From NCBI GenBank assembly GCA_914767715.1, contig OU612073.1, positions 10,418,001 through 10,482,000 of the forward strand: DNA of 64,000 nucleotides. Reading direction: 5' to 3'. The DNA is from Membranipora membranacea (lineage: Eukaryota > Bryozoa > Gymnolaemata > Cheilostomatida > Membraniporidae). This document shows, one piece after another, positions 12,560-25,000 of the stretch; positions within the stretch are counted from its first letter, which is position 1, and each line of letters opens with the position of its first letter. The notes beneath the pieces are model-generated. The model saw only the letters and a list, made by a program, of their open reading frames with translations. It made no database searches and was not told the DNA's origin. The translations under genes were made by a program, and so were the position numbers.

Positions 12560-14675
12560 TAGATTGTTAGTGGAGATTCTGATATTCACACAGGGCACAA
12601 ACCAACATTAAACACAATGATTACACTAGAATATATCTCAAGTTACTAGTAAATTGCTTTGTTTGAGCATTCATATCTTTTAGCTGGGTCAAAGATCATG
12701 TGACAGCCCTCAACTTAGTATCAGGGATGCAGCATGTTGCGGGTTTGAGCCCCTTTGGAACATTCTGAGCTTTGTTATGTGTTCACTTTTGCTGTCTGTG
12801 ATTGTATCGTTCCCTTGATGATAAACATGTTTTCATCTTTATTCACTCTCTGTCAAACTTTAATCTATACATCGAGCCGTGTTGGTTACGTGATTTATCC
12901 TTTTAAGTTAGTCATTGCGTATCATTACAGGTAAGAGGCTGGCAGAACTAACCAATTAGTATTTCCTTCTAAGAAAGCTATCCAACGATTCAGCACTGAG
13001 ATTGGCAATACATAAGGCAATGTTAACCCAATGAGAAATGAGGGAATGAGGGAGTTCATTGGTTAACCACAGCCCCCAATAACCAGATCACCAAGTATCA
13101 ATAGATGATTTTATTATTTTTGTGTTGGCAAACATAGAACAGCAAACATACCAGGTACCCTAGATTGCGGTTATATACCCTGATCACTTTAGTTATAAAA
13201 GAGCTTTCACTGATCTGATCTGATCCAAATACTCTCACTCAGAGCGTTAGGCTCCACTATCGAGATACAAAAACACCAAAAGTAGCACAATGAGTACATA
13301 AATCACATTCCAGAAATAATGATGTTAAGTAAGCAGCAGTGTGCTCAAGAAAATAAACACAAGTGGTATTTGCGTACACAAATAAATTCCTTTTCTCATT
13401 CCTCACAAAGCAAGACACAATCAAAGGTCGCCTATTATGTGTGTGTGATCTATATCAATCAATACTACAACAGTTTTGTGAGACATGTATCAATGGAAGG
13501 GTGGGGTCATATGTCCCCCCAGCCAATATTGCAGTTCTTAGCTAAGTCATTATTTGTTATTGAAAGATAATAACATAATCAATGATGCATGAGCATAGCA
13601 GTTTCAGTTCTTCACAATTTTAGTAATGTGCATGGCTAGTCGGTACTATTACTTTCCCTTCCTGTTAATATTGTGACCAGATTGGGTAGATGCAGACCTC
13701 TTCATCAGGTAAGAACTAAACACAATCATAACTTTTAAATTTCTCCCGGTCATTGGTGAGTGAACTGTAGTCAGTGCAATTACAGCACCTGTTGTCAGAC
13801 AAATTGTTTGCTGGAAAAACACACTTGACTATCAATGAGATGAATATATTTTCAATGGAAACTGGGTCCGACTTTAAAATTGTCCAACATTCAGTGCATT
13901 GTGGGGTAAGAGGCTGTTATAAACCTCCTCGGTGTCCAATATCTGAGACTAGCCGCCAAAACCTCTCCTCTAAGGGATACACATTGTAAATTCAATACTA
14001 TAATCGGCTGTTAATGGCATATCAAGCAAAATCTTTTCAAGGTTACAGGCAGTGGTACTTTTGTAAGGGATAATGAAGTGAAGCTCTTACTTATTTATAT
14101 ATTTTTGTTAATTCATCAATCAATCCTCCCAGCCGGCAAGGTTTAGCCAGCAACCTTTTGTAGAGGTTGCCAATGGGCAGCTTTATTGTTAGCCAATATC
14201 CCCTGACATCACCTGTCTTTGATAGGTATGCCAGAGGGAGCCAGATATCCCCATTTCCCAGCAACAGATATAATTGGTTGTAGATGCTTCTGCTTTTATA
14301 CTCTATTTTCTTGCCATTGGCGGTTGAAGAAATAACTTTTCTAGACTGAAAACACATAGCCAACACTCAAATATTAATGTATTTACCATCATGTATGGCT
14401 CCAGCATGAGAACAGTTTACTCCCCATTGTTTTCGACAGGGCTCTCAACCACTCAGGTTTAGCACGAGTTACTCAGATTTTTGGGTTCAACTCAGGCTAC
14501 TCAGGGGATTTTAGAATGTAAGCTAAAAACTCAGATTTTGCTCGTTGGCAGAGATGAATAATATATAAATAATGCTAAATGTTGCCTTACAATAATTTAT
14601 GCCATATTATTAATGAATGATCCAGTATTAGATTCTAGTTGTGATAAGCTATGTAAATAATACTGCACTGCCTGT
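12560..14675. other. No gene recognised
   Basis: Short reading frames only, none with splice-flanked or family-like sequence. A triple ACTCAGG-type motif lies near 14,450-14,510. Confidence 0.4.
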
Positions 14676-14995
14676 ACTATGGTTCCATGGGTCGATTTTG
14701 TGGTTCACTCCAATTTCGAATGGTTAGAATCCAGTGGATCCTAACCATTCCCATGATGGGAAAAACATGAAAAGAATCTGCCACGGCCGGGACTTGAACC
14801 CCGGCCTCCCGCGTGCAATTGTGTACAAGCCTTAACCATTCAGCCACACGCCAATTAGGTAATGGGTAGAATAAACACGGTATGGATATTCGCGTCCAAA
14901 AAGTCATATGTCACAATCGGAATTTGACTTTAATGCCATTTCCATGGGGCGATTACTCCCGAAATCCTTACATAATCAATCCATGGAACCATAGT
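14676..14995 (-). mobile_element. tRNA-derived SINE or MITE-like element with terminal inverted repeats
   Basis: The element is bounded by ACTATGGTTCCATGG at 14,676-14,690 and its reverse complement at 14,981-14,995. Inside, on the minus strand at 14,853-14,780, is a tRNA-like unit: TGGCTGAATGGTTAAGG (A-box type) and GGTTCAAGTCC (B box), with a perfect CCGGG/CCCGG T-stem. The acceptor stem does not pair well, so it is a tRNA-like pol III head rather than a working tRNA. A tRNA head inside a terminally inverted element is an unusual combination. Confidence 0.6.
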
Positions 14996-14996
14996 T

Positions 14997-15595
14997 ATGC
15001 CTCTCACTGCACTCACTGTAATAATACTCTCACTGCACTGCCTATTCAAGTCATTTCTAAATCAATGATCAAATAATGATCCCAGAGATCCCAAGAGATC
15101 ATTATGGCTAAATAGAAATTGGAATTTTAGACATGTTAAAAAAGTGATTTTGCAGGTGAACCGGATAAATCAAGGCATTGATTTCAATAGCATCACATTA
15201 CATTAATTATTCCTTTCTACCCTGGCGCCTCGATTCGATTATTGCACTGCCTATACTAATAATGCCTCTCACTGCACTCACTGTAATAATACTCTCACTG
15301 CGCTGCCTATTCAAGTCATTTCTAAATCAATGATCAAACAATGATTTCTAAGCGTTATGGAATATCAACACTTTCACCCCAACTGAGATGAATAATAAAG
15401 ATAACATCAAACTATTGCATGAGAATAATGTGTGGTATTTGTTGTGGGTATTTGATTTCATTTGTGATAAGCTATGCTCTTATTGAACTGCCAATCCCAG
15501 TGATTTGCGAAAGAGATTATTATGGCTAAATAGAAATTGGAATTTTAGACATGTTAAAAAAGTGATTTTGCAGGTGAACCGGATAAATCCAGGCA
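14997..15595. repeat. Interspersed direct duplications
   Basis: A phrase around CTCACTGTAATAATACTCTC to AAATCAATGATCAAA occurs at about 15,000-15,075 and again at 15,264-15,342. A second phrase, TTAGACATGTTAAAAAAGTG with its flanks, occurs at about 15,103-15,172 and 15,522-15,591. Two overlapping duplications, no coding sequence. Confidence 0.7.
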
Positions 15596-15975
15596 AATTT
15601 CAATAGCATCACATTACATTAGTTATGCCTTTCTACCCTGGCGCCTTTAAATCAATATTTTTACGAACATCATATTTTAACATCATGGGGATTCATTTTC
15701 ACCTGTGGCGACGGCCTTGGTTATTCCATATGAATTGGTTCATCTGGATCAAATCTAAAATTATTTACGATTTTATGTTTACAAGAAATGCTCTAGGTTT
15801 TTATTGATTTACTTGCTATCACAAACATGAAATGTTGCGAGAAAAGGATGCATATACTTTGTCAATAAAGGAACTTGCTACTAGAGTATGGAACTTGCAT
15901 TTGAGGGCATCGCTCTAGAAAATTGTGTATGATGTGATCAAGGAGTTGTCTTTAACAATTAAATTAAAAACTTTC

Positions 15976-16205
15976 CTAAGTAATTTCTTGTCTATGGTAC
16001 ATATGCTCGTGTGCAAAACAGGCAGGCAATAAATACATAAAGAGGGAAACTACACAACTTTTGAACATCATGGAAGCTAATGGCTTTGAACTTAGATGCA
16101 ACATTTTTTTAACAACATACATTCTTTGACTTGCTTTGTCAGCTATTCTTTGCACATAATCTTCAAATCTCAGGTGTTTCACCCAACAATATTTCAGTGC
16201 CATCT
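15976..16205 (-). pseudogene. LINE reverse-transcriptase fragment
   Basis: The minus-strand frame reads LRFEDYVQRIADKASQRMY and then MMFKSCVVSLFMYLLPACF. This resembles the region after the catalytic domain of non-LTR retrotransposon reverse transcriptases (a KLRFxxHV...KASxRLY...VxSxLxYxxPxW-type pattern). About 75 residues remain with no flanking LINE parts, so it is a dead fragment. Confidence 0.6.
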
Positions 16206-16333
16206 CAGACGTACCCTCAGCTGTTTATGCTCAGGGCGTTTTACACCTTTAAAATACCACTATGCGACATGCTAATATCAAAACTCGAATCCTCCCAGGC
16301 TGAGAGCCCTGCTTATCCAGGGAATAAAGAAAA

Positions 16334-16398
16334 TTGAAGTGGAGCTCAGCTCCACTTCAAGAAGGGTGTTTATAACCAAGTGGAGCTGAGCTCCACTT
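16334..16398. repeat. Twin perfect palindromes
   Basis: TTGAAGTGGAGCT, a central C, and its exact reverse complement span 16,334-16,360. AAGTGGAGCT, G and its complement span 16,378-16,398. Both share the core AAGTGGAGCT, 17 bp apart, and would form two strong adjacent hairpins. Confidence 0.8.
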
Positions 16399-16399
16399 A

Positions 16400-17400
16400 C
16401 TCACTGTACAAAAGTACCACTGGTTACAGGTGTGAGGAACGGAAATTGATATATGCCATGTACTATTAGTATGTATAGTTGTTCTATAACCGTCCTACTT
16501 CTAAAATTGGTTCTAACTATGTTTGTAGTTATGGTTTTAAATCTTGCACTCCGGACACTTCAAAATGTAACTTTATTGTTGTGTAATTTATTTGTAGTTC
16601 TAATTTGGAGTTACCTCCTCTTTCATGCACTGAAGAAAGACAAGATCGCTCAAATCTATTAAAACGTGGTTCCAATTGGTAATGCTAGCACTCTGGTGAG
16701 TACGAGGTATTTAACTTATTAATTTCTAGTGACGAACAGCTGGTTCCCACTACTCCACAAAGCAATTTACTAAGGGGTTGTTATTGAGCCTGACCTCTTC
16801 TTAGCTTCACTAGAAGTTGCCTTCAAGTTGTTTAAGAAAGGTTCCTGCCGATAACCTGCTAAGACCCCTGTCTTGTTCTAACAGTAAAACTCTTGATGAG
16901 TTTCGAGACAATGCTCTTACACCACAAAGTCAATATTATACTTAGATGTTAGTATGACACAATCACTATTTATGAATGTGTTCAGGTACGCTTGATATTT
17001 TTGTTATTCAACTTAGGTGACTGATTTTAATTATGAGCACCTACTTGATCTCTGTATAGTGCCTGGAAGCCCAATCAGGTAACCTAGGCGGTGTATCAGT
17101 ATCTCAGGCCTCTTAGCCAAGTTAAATTAGCTTAAGACTCCAACCCAATTTCTAGTGAAGGAAAGAGGTATCAGTCTGTGGTCACTCTAAAATTGATGTT
17201 CAATTTCTATATTCAATGTTGAATTAATGTCTCACAGATTAGAGGTATCTTATCTTAAATCGGTAGCGTCCTACTTCTTTAAAACACAAGAATCTAATCC
17301 TAAACTATTATTCCGAAACTTAATCTATTTAACCCCCAAGCAAATATGAATACTAATTAATTCTGTTCTGCTTTAACAATAATTCCCAATGATACTTCTA
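16400..17400. other. No gene recognised
   Basis: A hydrophobic 69-residue frame at 16,453-16,662 has no start context, splice sites or family resemblance and was not called. The rest holds nothing identifiable. Confidence 0.35.
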
Positions 17401-17709
17401 AATGATTTCTGACTTGATATGATCACAGACGCGAATTACCTGCGTTTAACTGTGGGTCACAATGATTTCCGACTTTGATTTGAGCACCTACGCGAAATAC
17501 CTGCGTTTATGGTGAGTCACAATGATTTCCGACTTTGATATGAGCACCTACGCGAAATACCTGCGTTTATGGTGGGTCACAATGATTTCCGACTTTGATA
17601 TGAGCGCCTACGCGAAATACCTGCGTTTATGGTGGGTCACAATGATTTCCGACTTTGATATGAGCACCTACGCGAAATACCTTGCGTTTAGCGGTGGGTC
17701 ACAATGATT
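17401..17709. repeat. 60-bp minisatellite, five copies
   Basis: Five head-to-tail units of 60 bp start at 17,401, 17,461, 17,521, 17,581 and 17,641 with AATGATTTCCGACTTTGA. The outer copies are the most diverged. As 60 is a multiple of three, the array reads as a repeated 20-residue peptide, but nothing else suggests coding. Confidence 0.9.
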
Positions 17710-19012
17710 AAACCTCCTAAAGTTAATTTTGAATCCTGTTTCAGAGTGTTGTTATAGTAACAATTAACAACGACTTACTTTAGTTGATTGCAAAATTGCC
17801 TTATAAACTCTTAGTGAATATGACCTAACGTCTGAGTACCTGACGAACTGTCCCTAATTACTTTGCCAAATACTATATGCATAGAAATCAATTACAACAG
17901 TATATTCACTAAAGTTATGGTTTATTGTCTTGATACTTATAAAAAAATGATAGTGCAATTCAAATGATACTCACAGTATATATTGGTCCTTAGACTCCAC
18001 TTTAGTTTTAGCGTTCCAACAAAGATCTCTGATTTAAAACAAGTATTTATTAAATCAAAATTATAATATCTTTTACTAGCTATGTTACTGTTCAAAATTT
18101 CGGCCTTTATATAGGTGCCGATTTTTGTGCTGACTCTGCTTGTTGTCGTTTGATTAGCTGTCAGCGGATTAGTGGATTAGTGTCTCTTGTGGCTTTGTTA
18201 TATGAAACCGTTCTGTGGTCACGTCACGTGGTATATTGCTGCTGTTCCTCCGTCTACCTTCTGACTTCTGCGGCTGGCTGAATATAACTACATATCTCAA
18301 GTGCCCATTTTTGGTACTGACACAGGGATATGTATTCAATCACAATCAAATGATTCGATTGATCAGTATTATTCTTCTGAACACGTATAGACTCTCTTAC
18401 ATTACAATACTTATTTAGAATCTGTGCTGTAAACTTTGGTGATACACTTTTCTCTGTAATGACTAGCGCAAGGCAAGTTTCTTGTGAACATCTATTGATT
18501 TATTTGCTGCCGCTAGTTAACAAAATAAAAGTCTATAGATAGAGGCAACAAACAGATCGTCAAGGACTTGGGTAACTACAAGGGGGTCATTATAACCATA
18601 ACCTGGTTCACACAAGACATGAATGCCAGTTCCCGTATTTCTAACTTCTATTTTACTTTCATAAGGCACATAGAGTTCAACCAGTACACGCATCAATACC
18701 ACTCGGGACATCAGAAAGCTAGCAGAGCGATCTAAATGCCGGATTCAAATACTCTATTGTATCGTACCTATGTACAGGTAAAAATATTGATGATTAGATT
18801 GTATGTTCACAGAGGTTCAGAAACGTTACACTCACCTTGTCTCTGTTAGATATTAATTATTGTGACTGGCTGTCTATTCATAGTAAGAAGTATCCTGTTT
18901 AATTTGAAGCTGTTAGCTATAGTTTTTTCATACAAGTGACTGATTATAATATAAATTCCTTTTACAAGGATATCAATCACAATTTGCATCACCAATTTAA
19001 ATTTTTTTTTAG
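17710..19012. other. Region upstream of the TRIM exons, no exon assigned
   Basis: The first TRIM exon found begins with an acceptor and no ATG, so at least one more 5' exon should lie here or further left. I could not pick it out. A minus-strand frame at 18,517-18,711 is unremarkable. Confidence 0.35.
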
Positions 19013-22000
19013 CTCAGAAAATTGAAGGCCAACTATGCTGATGAGGAGGCAGAATCTAAACCAGTCACATGTGGCTGTTGTCTGGAGGTGGAAGGCTATA
19101 TGTCTAATCCTAAAGAGCTACCTTGTGGTCACACATTCTGTGAGAACTGCCTAAAAGACAAACAGGAGAATAGCGATGTCATTGTCTGTTTTGTTTGCGA
19201 GTGAGTCAAAGATCACTATCACTAATCACTAATCATTATCTTGATTTCTGTACTTTATTGTGACTCAGTCTGTGACAAAATCTACTGCTGTCCTTGTGCT
19301 GATTCTGCAAGCTCTTCCTTTTTTAAATTGCATTCAGTATTTCACCTTATTTTATGATTATGACGTTTTCTAAGTCAACTGGAATTTTAACTAGCATACT
19401 TACTGTTGTTTAAAGCTCATGGATTTCTTTCTTTCATATCACAGAAGTCAGTTTGATGGTTCACTTGAAGATATGCCGTCAGCAGTGAGAGGAAAAGTAG
19501 TTTGCGACATTTGTGAGACCAAGGAGATTCATTTCGCTGCAGCCTACTGTGCTTGGTGCAACCAAAGATACTGTGCTTCACAAATACAGGTGAGCTAATT
19601 TAGAGGGTCTACTTAGATCAACGGCGCCGGAACTTTGCCGACCTGCCGACTGCCGACAGGCCTGTTCTCAGATATTTCAGTTTTAGCATTAGATTGTTGT
19701 CCAAGATGAGAAGGTTTGAAGCTTTTACCTCAAATACAAAAGTCCCTTCCCTCCATGTGCATACTAAGCCAAAGCCATACCACTGAGCTATGCTTGATTG
19801 ATGCCAGCATACACATAATCAGTTAACAAATTCTTCCGTTTTGGCACAGCTCCAACATGTTATCACAAGAGCAAATACACAGCATAACCTCCAAGTGATG
19901 ATCACCATACAAGTACTTGTGGTTAGAGCAATGTGCTTAGAGCAATAGCGATGAATAACTATGATATGAAGCTTACGCTATGAATTATTTTGTGAGCAGT
20001 GACATTGAAAAATGTTTGCTTTTGTGTGGCAAACTGTGGTATGATACCAGAGACTATTATCTATAGTAAATACATAATAGTAAATCTACATAAATAATAC
20101 CCAGCCCTAACTTCTTATAATCTTAGTAGCTGCAAATAAAAGTAATAGACAGTGTGTCTATTGACAGAGAGGTATTGCGCAACCACCATGAAAAGAAAGT
20201 CAAATATTTACTCTATTATCTCAGCATGATTCCTGTTGAACTGTAAAAGCCAAACTGTTATTGGAAACGATCAAAGGATGCCAACAAACTCTCCCCTCAT
20301 TAACAGAAATAGGCATGAGGGCTCTTTTATTTATGTATATCATTCAAAAATAATTGATAGAATCACTGAGGTCAGACTAGCTGCATCTAGTGATTTTCGA
20401 AATAATTGCTGCAAAAACCCAAAATTCTTGTGATAGCATGTTTGCTCTAACTGCTATTGCTCTAACCATATAGGCCAGAAGCAGCCTAGCTGTAACTGCT
20501 CTATAAAAAAATGGCACGGACAATTTTTGATGGCAGGAAACTGATCGCATATTATACTTCATTGATGTTTCTTCTGTAAAATTCACCGGGTGTACCCGGT
20601 TGTAGTGGTCATATTTAGAAATTAAAAGGTGTTTTGTTTTTGCATTATATGTATGGGGACATAACTCCTATTCTGTGTAATATTACTAATCTAATCTCCA
20701 GGGAAATCCAGGTTGAAACTGCATTGTGGGGATTTTGTTGACTTGCCAATTTATTTACCAAGTAAACTTGCAGAAGTCTGCTCGTGTTAGATCAGGACAA
20801 ATTTAGAATGTTCTATAAGTATAATGTCAGATCTTTATGAGGTTAGTATGATACTGTCTTGCGGCAGCATATCCGCAATATTTCTCAAAATTGCATATAA
20901 TAAGTGAAATGTTAAGAATTAGATAAAAGATGTTTCTAGGCTGAATCCAATATTAAGGGTGTACCAAGTTGTAGCGATCATGTCAGCGGCAGCATATCTT
21001 CATTTCCTCTAAAAATTGCTTTTAATGAGTGAAATATTAAGAGTTTAAATAAAAGGTGTTTCAAGGGTATAATAACGTATAAGGGTGTAACGTATAAAGA
21101 AATAAGGGTGTAACCTAGAACAAGTTTGATCCAATTGCCTGCATGCCTTTTGCTCCCGATCCACTGGTCACGCCGCGGCGTGACCAGTGTATTGGAAGCC
21201 ACTTGGAATGCAGGCAAATTGACCAAACTTTGTCTAGTGTACCCAGTCGTAGTAATCATGTCAGCGTAAGATCGGCAGCGCGGCAGCATATCGCAATTTT
21301 TCTCAAAATCGCTTATAATAATAAGTGAAATGTTACGAGCTTTGAACAAGGGTATATCTAGGGTAAACCAACGTGCTGAATCTAAAACTGAGAGTGTACC
21401 CGGTTGAAGCAATCATGTCAGCGGCAGCGCGGCAGCATACCTGCAATTTTCTTCACAATCGGTTAGGTAAGTGAAATGTTAAGTGATTAATATGGCTAAT
21501 ATGGTCAGCAGGAAACACGACTATATGTATGATTTTAATAAGATATTCTATCACATCATTTTAAAAGGTGGTCAGCGACAGCACTACATCTCAATAAGAA
21601 CAAGACAGAAAGCAGCCTAGACGTGAGACAAATTTGATGTAGGAAAAAAGTGTGTACCCAGTTGAAGAGGTCAGCCGCAGCACTACTGCATATCCCAAAT
21701 ATTCACACTATCGATACGTGATTAGTGGTAAGTCAAGAGTTTGATGCAGTTGACACAAGTCAAGACTATAGTCCTGGGTTCTACATTGTGTATGTTTTAT
21801 CATTGCATGAGGTGGTTGGTGAGAGACAGCGCTACCGCATATCCCCATATCATGTCATTAGCATGTTAGGAAAGTATGCGAAGCTGGCATATCTAAGTTT
21901 TTAAGACTCTGACCAAAGATTGAAAAACTATCTCCCTCCTCTGACAGTTTGGTTTCTTTGCTGAAAAGTGAGGCACTCATTGAACTCTTTGCTCATGTGT

Positions 22001-25000
22001 TATGCAAAAGATATCCAGCTGAAAAATGACATAAGAGGCAATCGAAACATCAAAAATGTTGTTGGTAATAGCCCCAAGACAGTGGTCTTAAGACCATACA
22101 ATATCATACTAGTCCCATAAGAAGGTTGACATAATTCAATTGAAATTTTTCAATTTGTGCTGGTCTGATACGAGCAGACTTCTCTACAATTTTACTTCGT
22201 GAATTAATTGCCATGTCAACAGATCCCACAATGCAATTTCAACCAGGAATTCCCTGATGATTAGATTAGTTAGACTACACAGAATAGGAGTTATTTCCCA
22301 CACATATAATGCCAAAACAGAACATACACCAATGAAATATAAAACGTGATCAATATCCAGCCATCAAATATTGTCTGCGCCATAACAACTTATGCTATAG
22401 CTGCTTCTGGCCTAATATGCTCTAACCACAAGTACTTGTATGGAGATCATCACTTGGAGGTTATGCTGTGTATTTGCTCTTGTGATAGCATGTTGGAACT
22501 GTGCCAAAACGGAACAATTTGTTAACTGATTATGTATATGCTGGCATCAAACAAGTATAGCTCAGTGGTATGGCTTTGGCTTAGTATGCACAAGGTGCTG
22601 GGTTCAACTCCCATGGAGGGAAGGGAATTTTGTATTTGAGGTAAAAGCTTCAAACCTTCTCATTGGACAACATTGTTCTCATTGGACAACAAATCAAATG
22701 CTAAGACTGAAATATCTGAGAACAGGCCTGCCGCTTAGATCAATGCATTTGAAAATCAAATAGTTAGTTAAGTTTAAGATCTTTTTGAGATAGTTACTGA
22801 GGACGAATTTATGTTATTTAGACTGACAATCAATGTGTTCTATGACCTGGCTAGGCTGGCATAGTCGTAAAGTGGAATGCATTATTTGGTTACATACTCT
22901 AGAATATTGTTTATGTGCTATGTGGTTATGTGCTATATTACAGACGCACCATGAATTACACAACAGCCATCCCATGTTGAGTATACAAGAATACCTGAAG
23001 TCTTCTTATTCACGAGAAGTGAGATTCTGTGTCCAACACAAAGAGCAGGTCCTGTCTCTGGCTTGTAATAAATGCTGCCTTGTCAAATGTCATTGCTGCA
23101 TGGAAGACCAAAGTGATTGCAGTGAAGGTCAGAATTATAACAACAAAAAAAGATGCAAAAAGCTCCAGCCTTTCTTATGGCTAGGAAAATACACTAACTT
23201 AATTAATTTAACATTGCTGAACTAGCCAATTGTACCCAAAACAATCATGTCAAGCTTTTCCTATAGTCCAACAACACTAGTAGCTATTATTTACAGGAAA
23301 ATGAAATATACCTCTACACATCAACTTGTTACGCAATAAGTTGTTTGATCGGCCCAGTAATATAATGACTATGAGACAATATCTCCCCTTTTTGAGCAGG
23401 AGGAAAGCACCAGTTTGATCGCATTGAGAAGGTGGCAGACGAAGTGAAGGCTACAGTGAAGACTCAGGCTGAGGTTAAGGGCAACAAGTTCTATAAACAT
23501 TCTTTGTTAGTGATGGAAATAAGGAGACATATAAACCATTGGGATTTACGCACTAATATGGGTGTGCAACAGATAAGAGAAGCAAGAGAAGAACAGGTGA
23601 AACAATCTAATGAATTACAACATTTGGAAACAAATTGCATATTGAAATGAAATCATGTGACTAAAAGTAGTGATACCCAAAGAGTCAAAATTTATTGAGT
23701 CCTTAAGAATCTAAGCTCATTTCTAGGGGTTGTCAAGGCGAATTATGATGCATTTCTGTTTTTACCTAGTTTGCTGCCTTGGAAATGCAATATAAAATGT
23801 TAGAAGATGATTATGTGGCACTAAGAGAATCGGCAAAAGAAGTTATGGATATATACATCAATGAGCAAGCGCAGGTGAGGATTACTGAGTTCCGGGGGCA
23901 GCTAGGAGATCTGATTGCCCTGAGCGCGAGTCTTACAGATAAACATGATGTAAGTATTAATACAAAGCTGTGAGAGTTTTAGTATGCCACACTCAAACTT
24001 ATAAAGATAAGTTATCGAAAACTATCCCTCTGGTCAGTGCCCCTTTTTTTTCAATTGATAATTCCTATTGCTGCAGAGACGCAGCAAGTTTGCAATTGCT
24101 TCCTGTTTTGTTCCTCCCAAATTTGGTACAGTCACTTTCAACATCATTCCGAAACTATAGGTTGACTTGTTGGAAGCCACACATGATATTGAGATGAAGA
24201 TGGGGGAGCTGACAAAGGATGAACTTCCTTATATTGATGTCAAGAGGAATCTTTCTGAGACAAAGAAACTTGTCAAGACAGGTACCTGTAGTTTCAATCT
24301 CATAAAAATCTCTTTTCACCGACAAAGATGCCGACACTCACAAAGCCTGTCATCATACAGACTAAATACAGGCATTAGAATTCCTAAAACTGATACTAAA
24401 ACTTTTAGTTGAAGATGAAAATATAGATATCAATATGTCAAAAATTAATTTCTATTGATGTTTTAAAGTTTTAGTTCTGAGAATTTTCACAAAATAAATC
24501 AGCCTCACATCATTTACTACTGTTTACTACAAAGCCACATTTTCTGATGATACTAAAGTTTTTGATCTTTAGGTGACGAGGGCAGCAGAAAGATAGAGAT
24601 GTGCTTAAAGTCTACAGGTAATTATCGTTGATAGTTATTGCTCCAGGTTTTATCGTAATAAATGGCTACACTATGAGCACCAGAAGTCACTTTGTTGCGC
24701 TCAGTAGGGACCAGAATAGGTGCCTGTAGATTATGACTATTGATACAAACTTACCAACAGTTCTGCCAGACGAAAAATCAAATTACATGTCTCTGAATCC
24801 GGCGAAATATTCAAACTGGCCAATAGAACAGTACTAGAGCTCACTATTTTTTTATTTTAGAATCCATTGTTTCCACAAATAGAAGTAAGGACAGGAGTTT
24901 TGATGTTACCTCCGGTCAAGTTGATGAACAGATAATGGAGAATTATGAAGAGGTTCCATCATTTTCATTTTTGGTTTCAGAGGAGTCTACGGAACAAGAC

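Noticed and set aside
14780-14853. Functional tRNA gene on the minus strand
   Set aside because: A and B boxes and T-stem are good, but the acceptor stem does not pair and the unit lies within a repeat element.
17401-17709. CRISPR-like array
   Set aside because: Units are contiguous with no unique spacers, and the genome is eukaryotic; it is a minisatellite.
18517-18711. 64-residue minus-strand frame upstream of the TRIM gene
   Set aside because: Looks weakly protein-like but has no convincing splice sites or recognisable family.
20978-21412. 144-residue minus-strand frame
   Set aside because: Lies wholly within the degenerate repeat array and palindrome of TRIM intron 2 and resembles no family.
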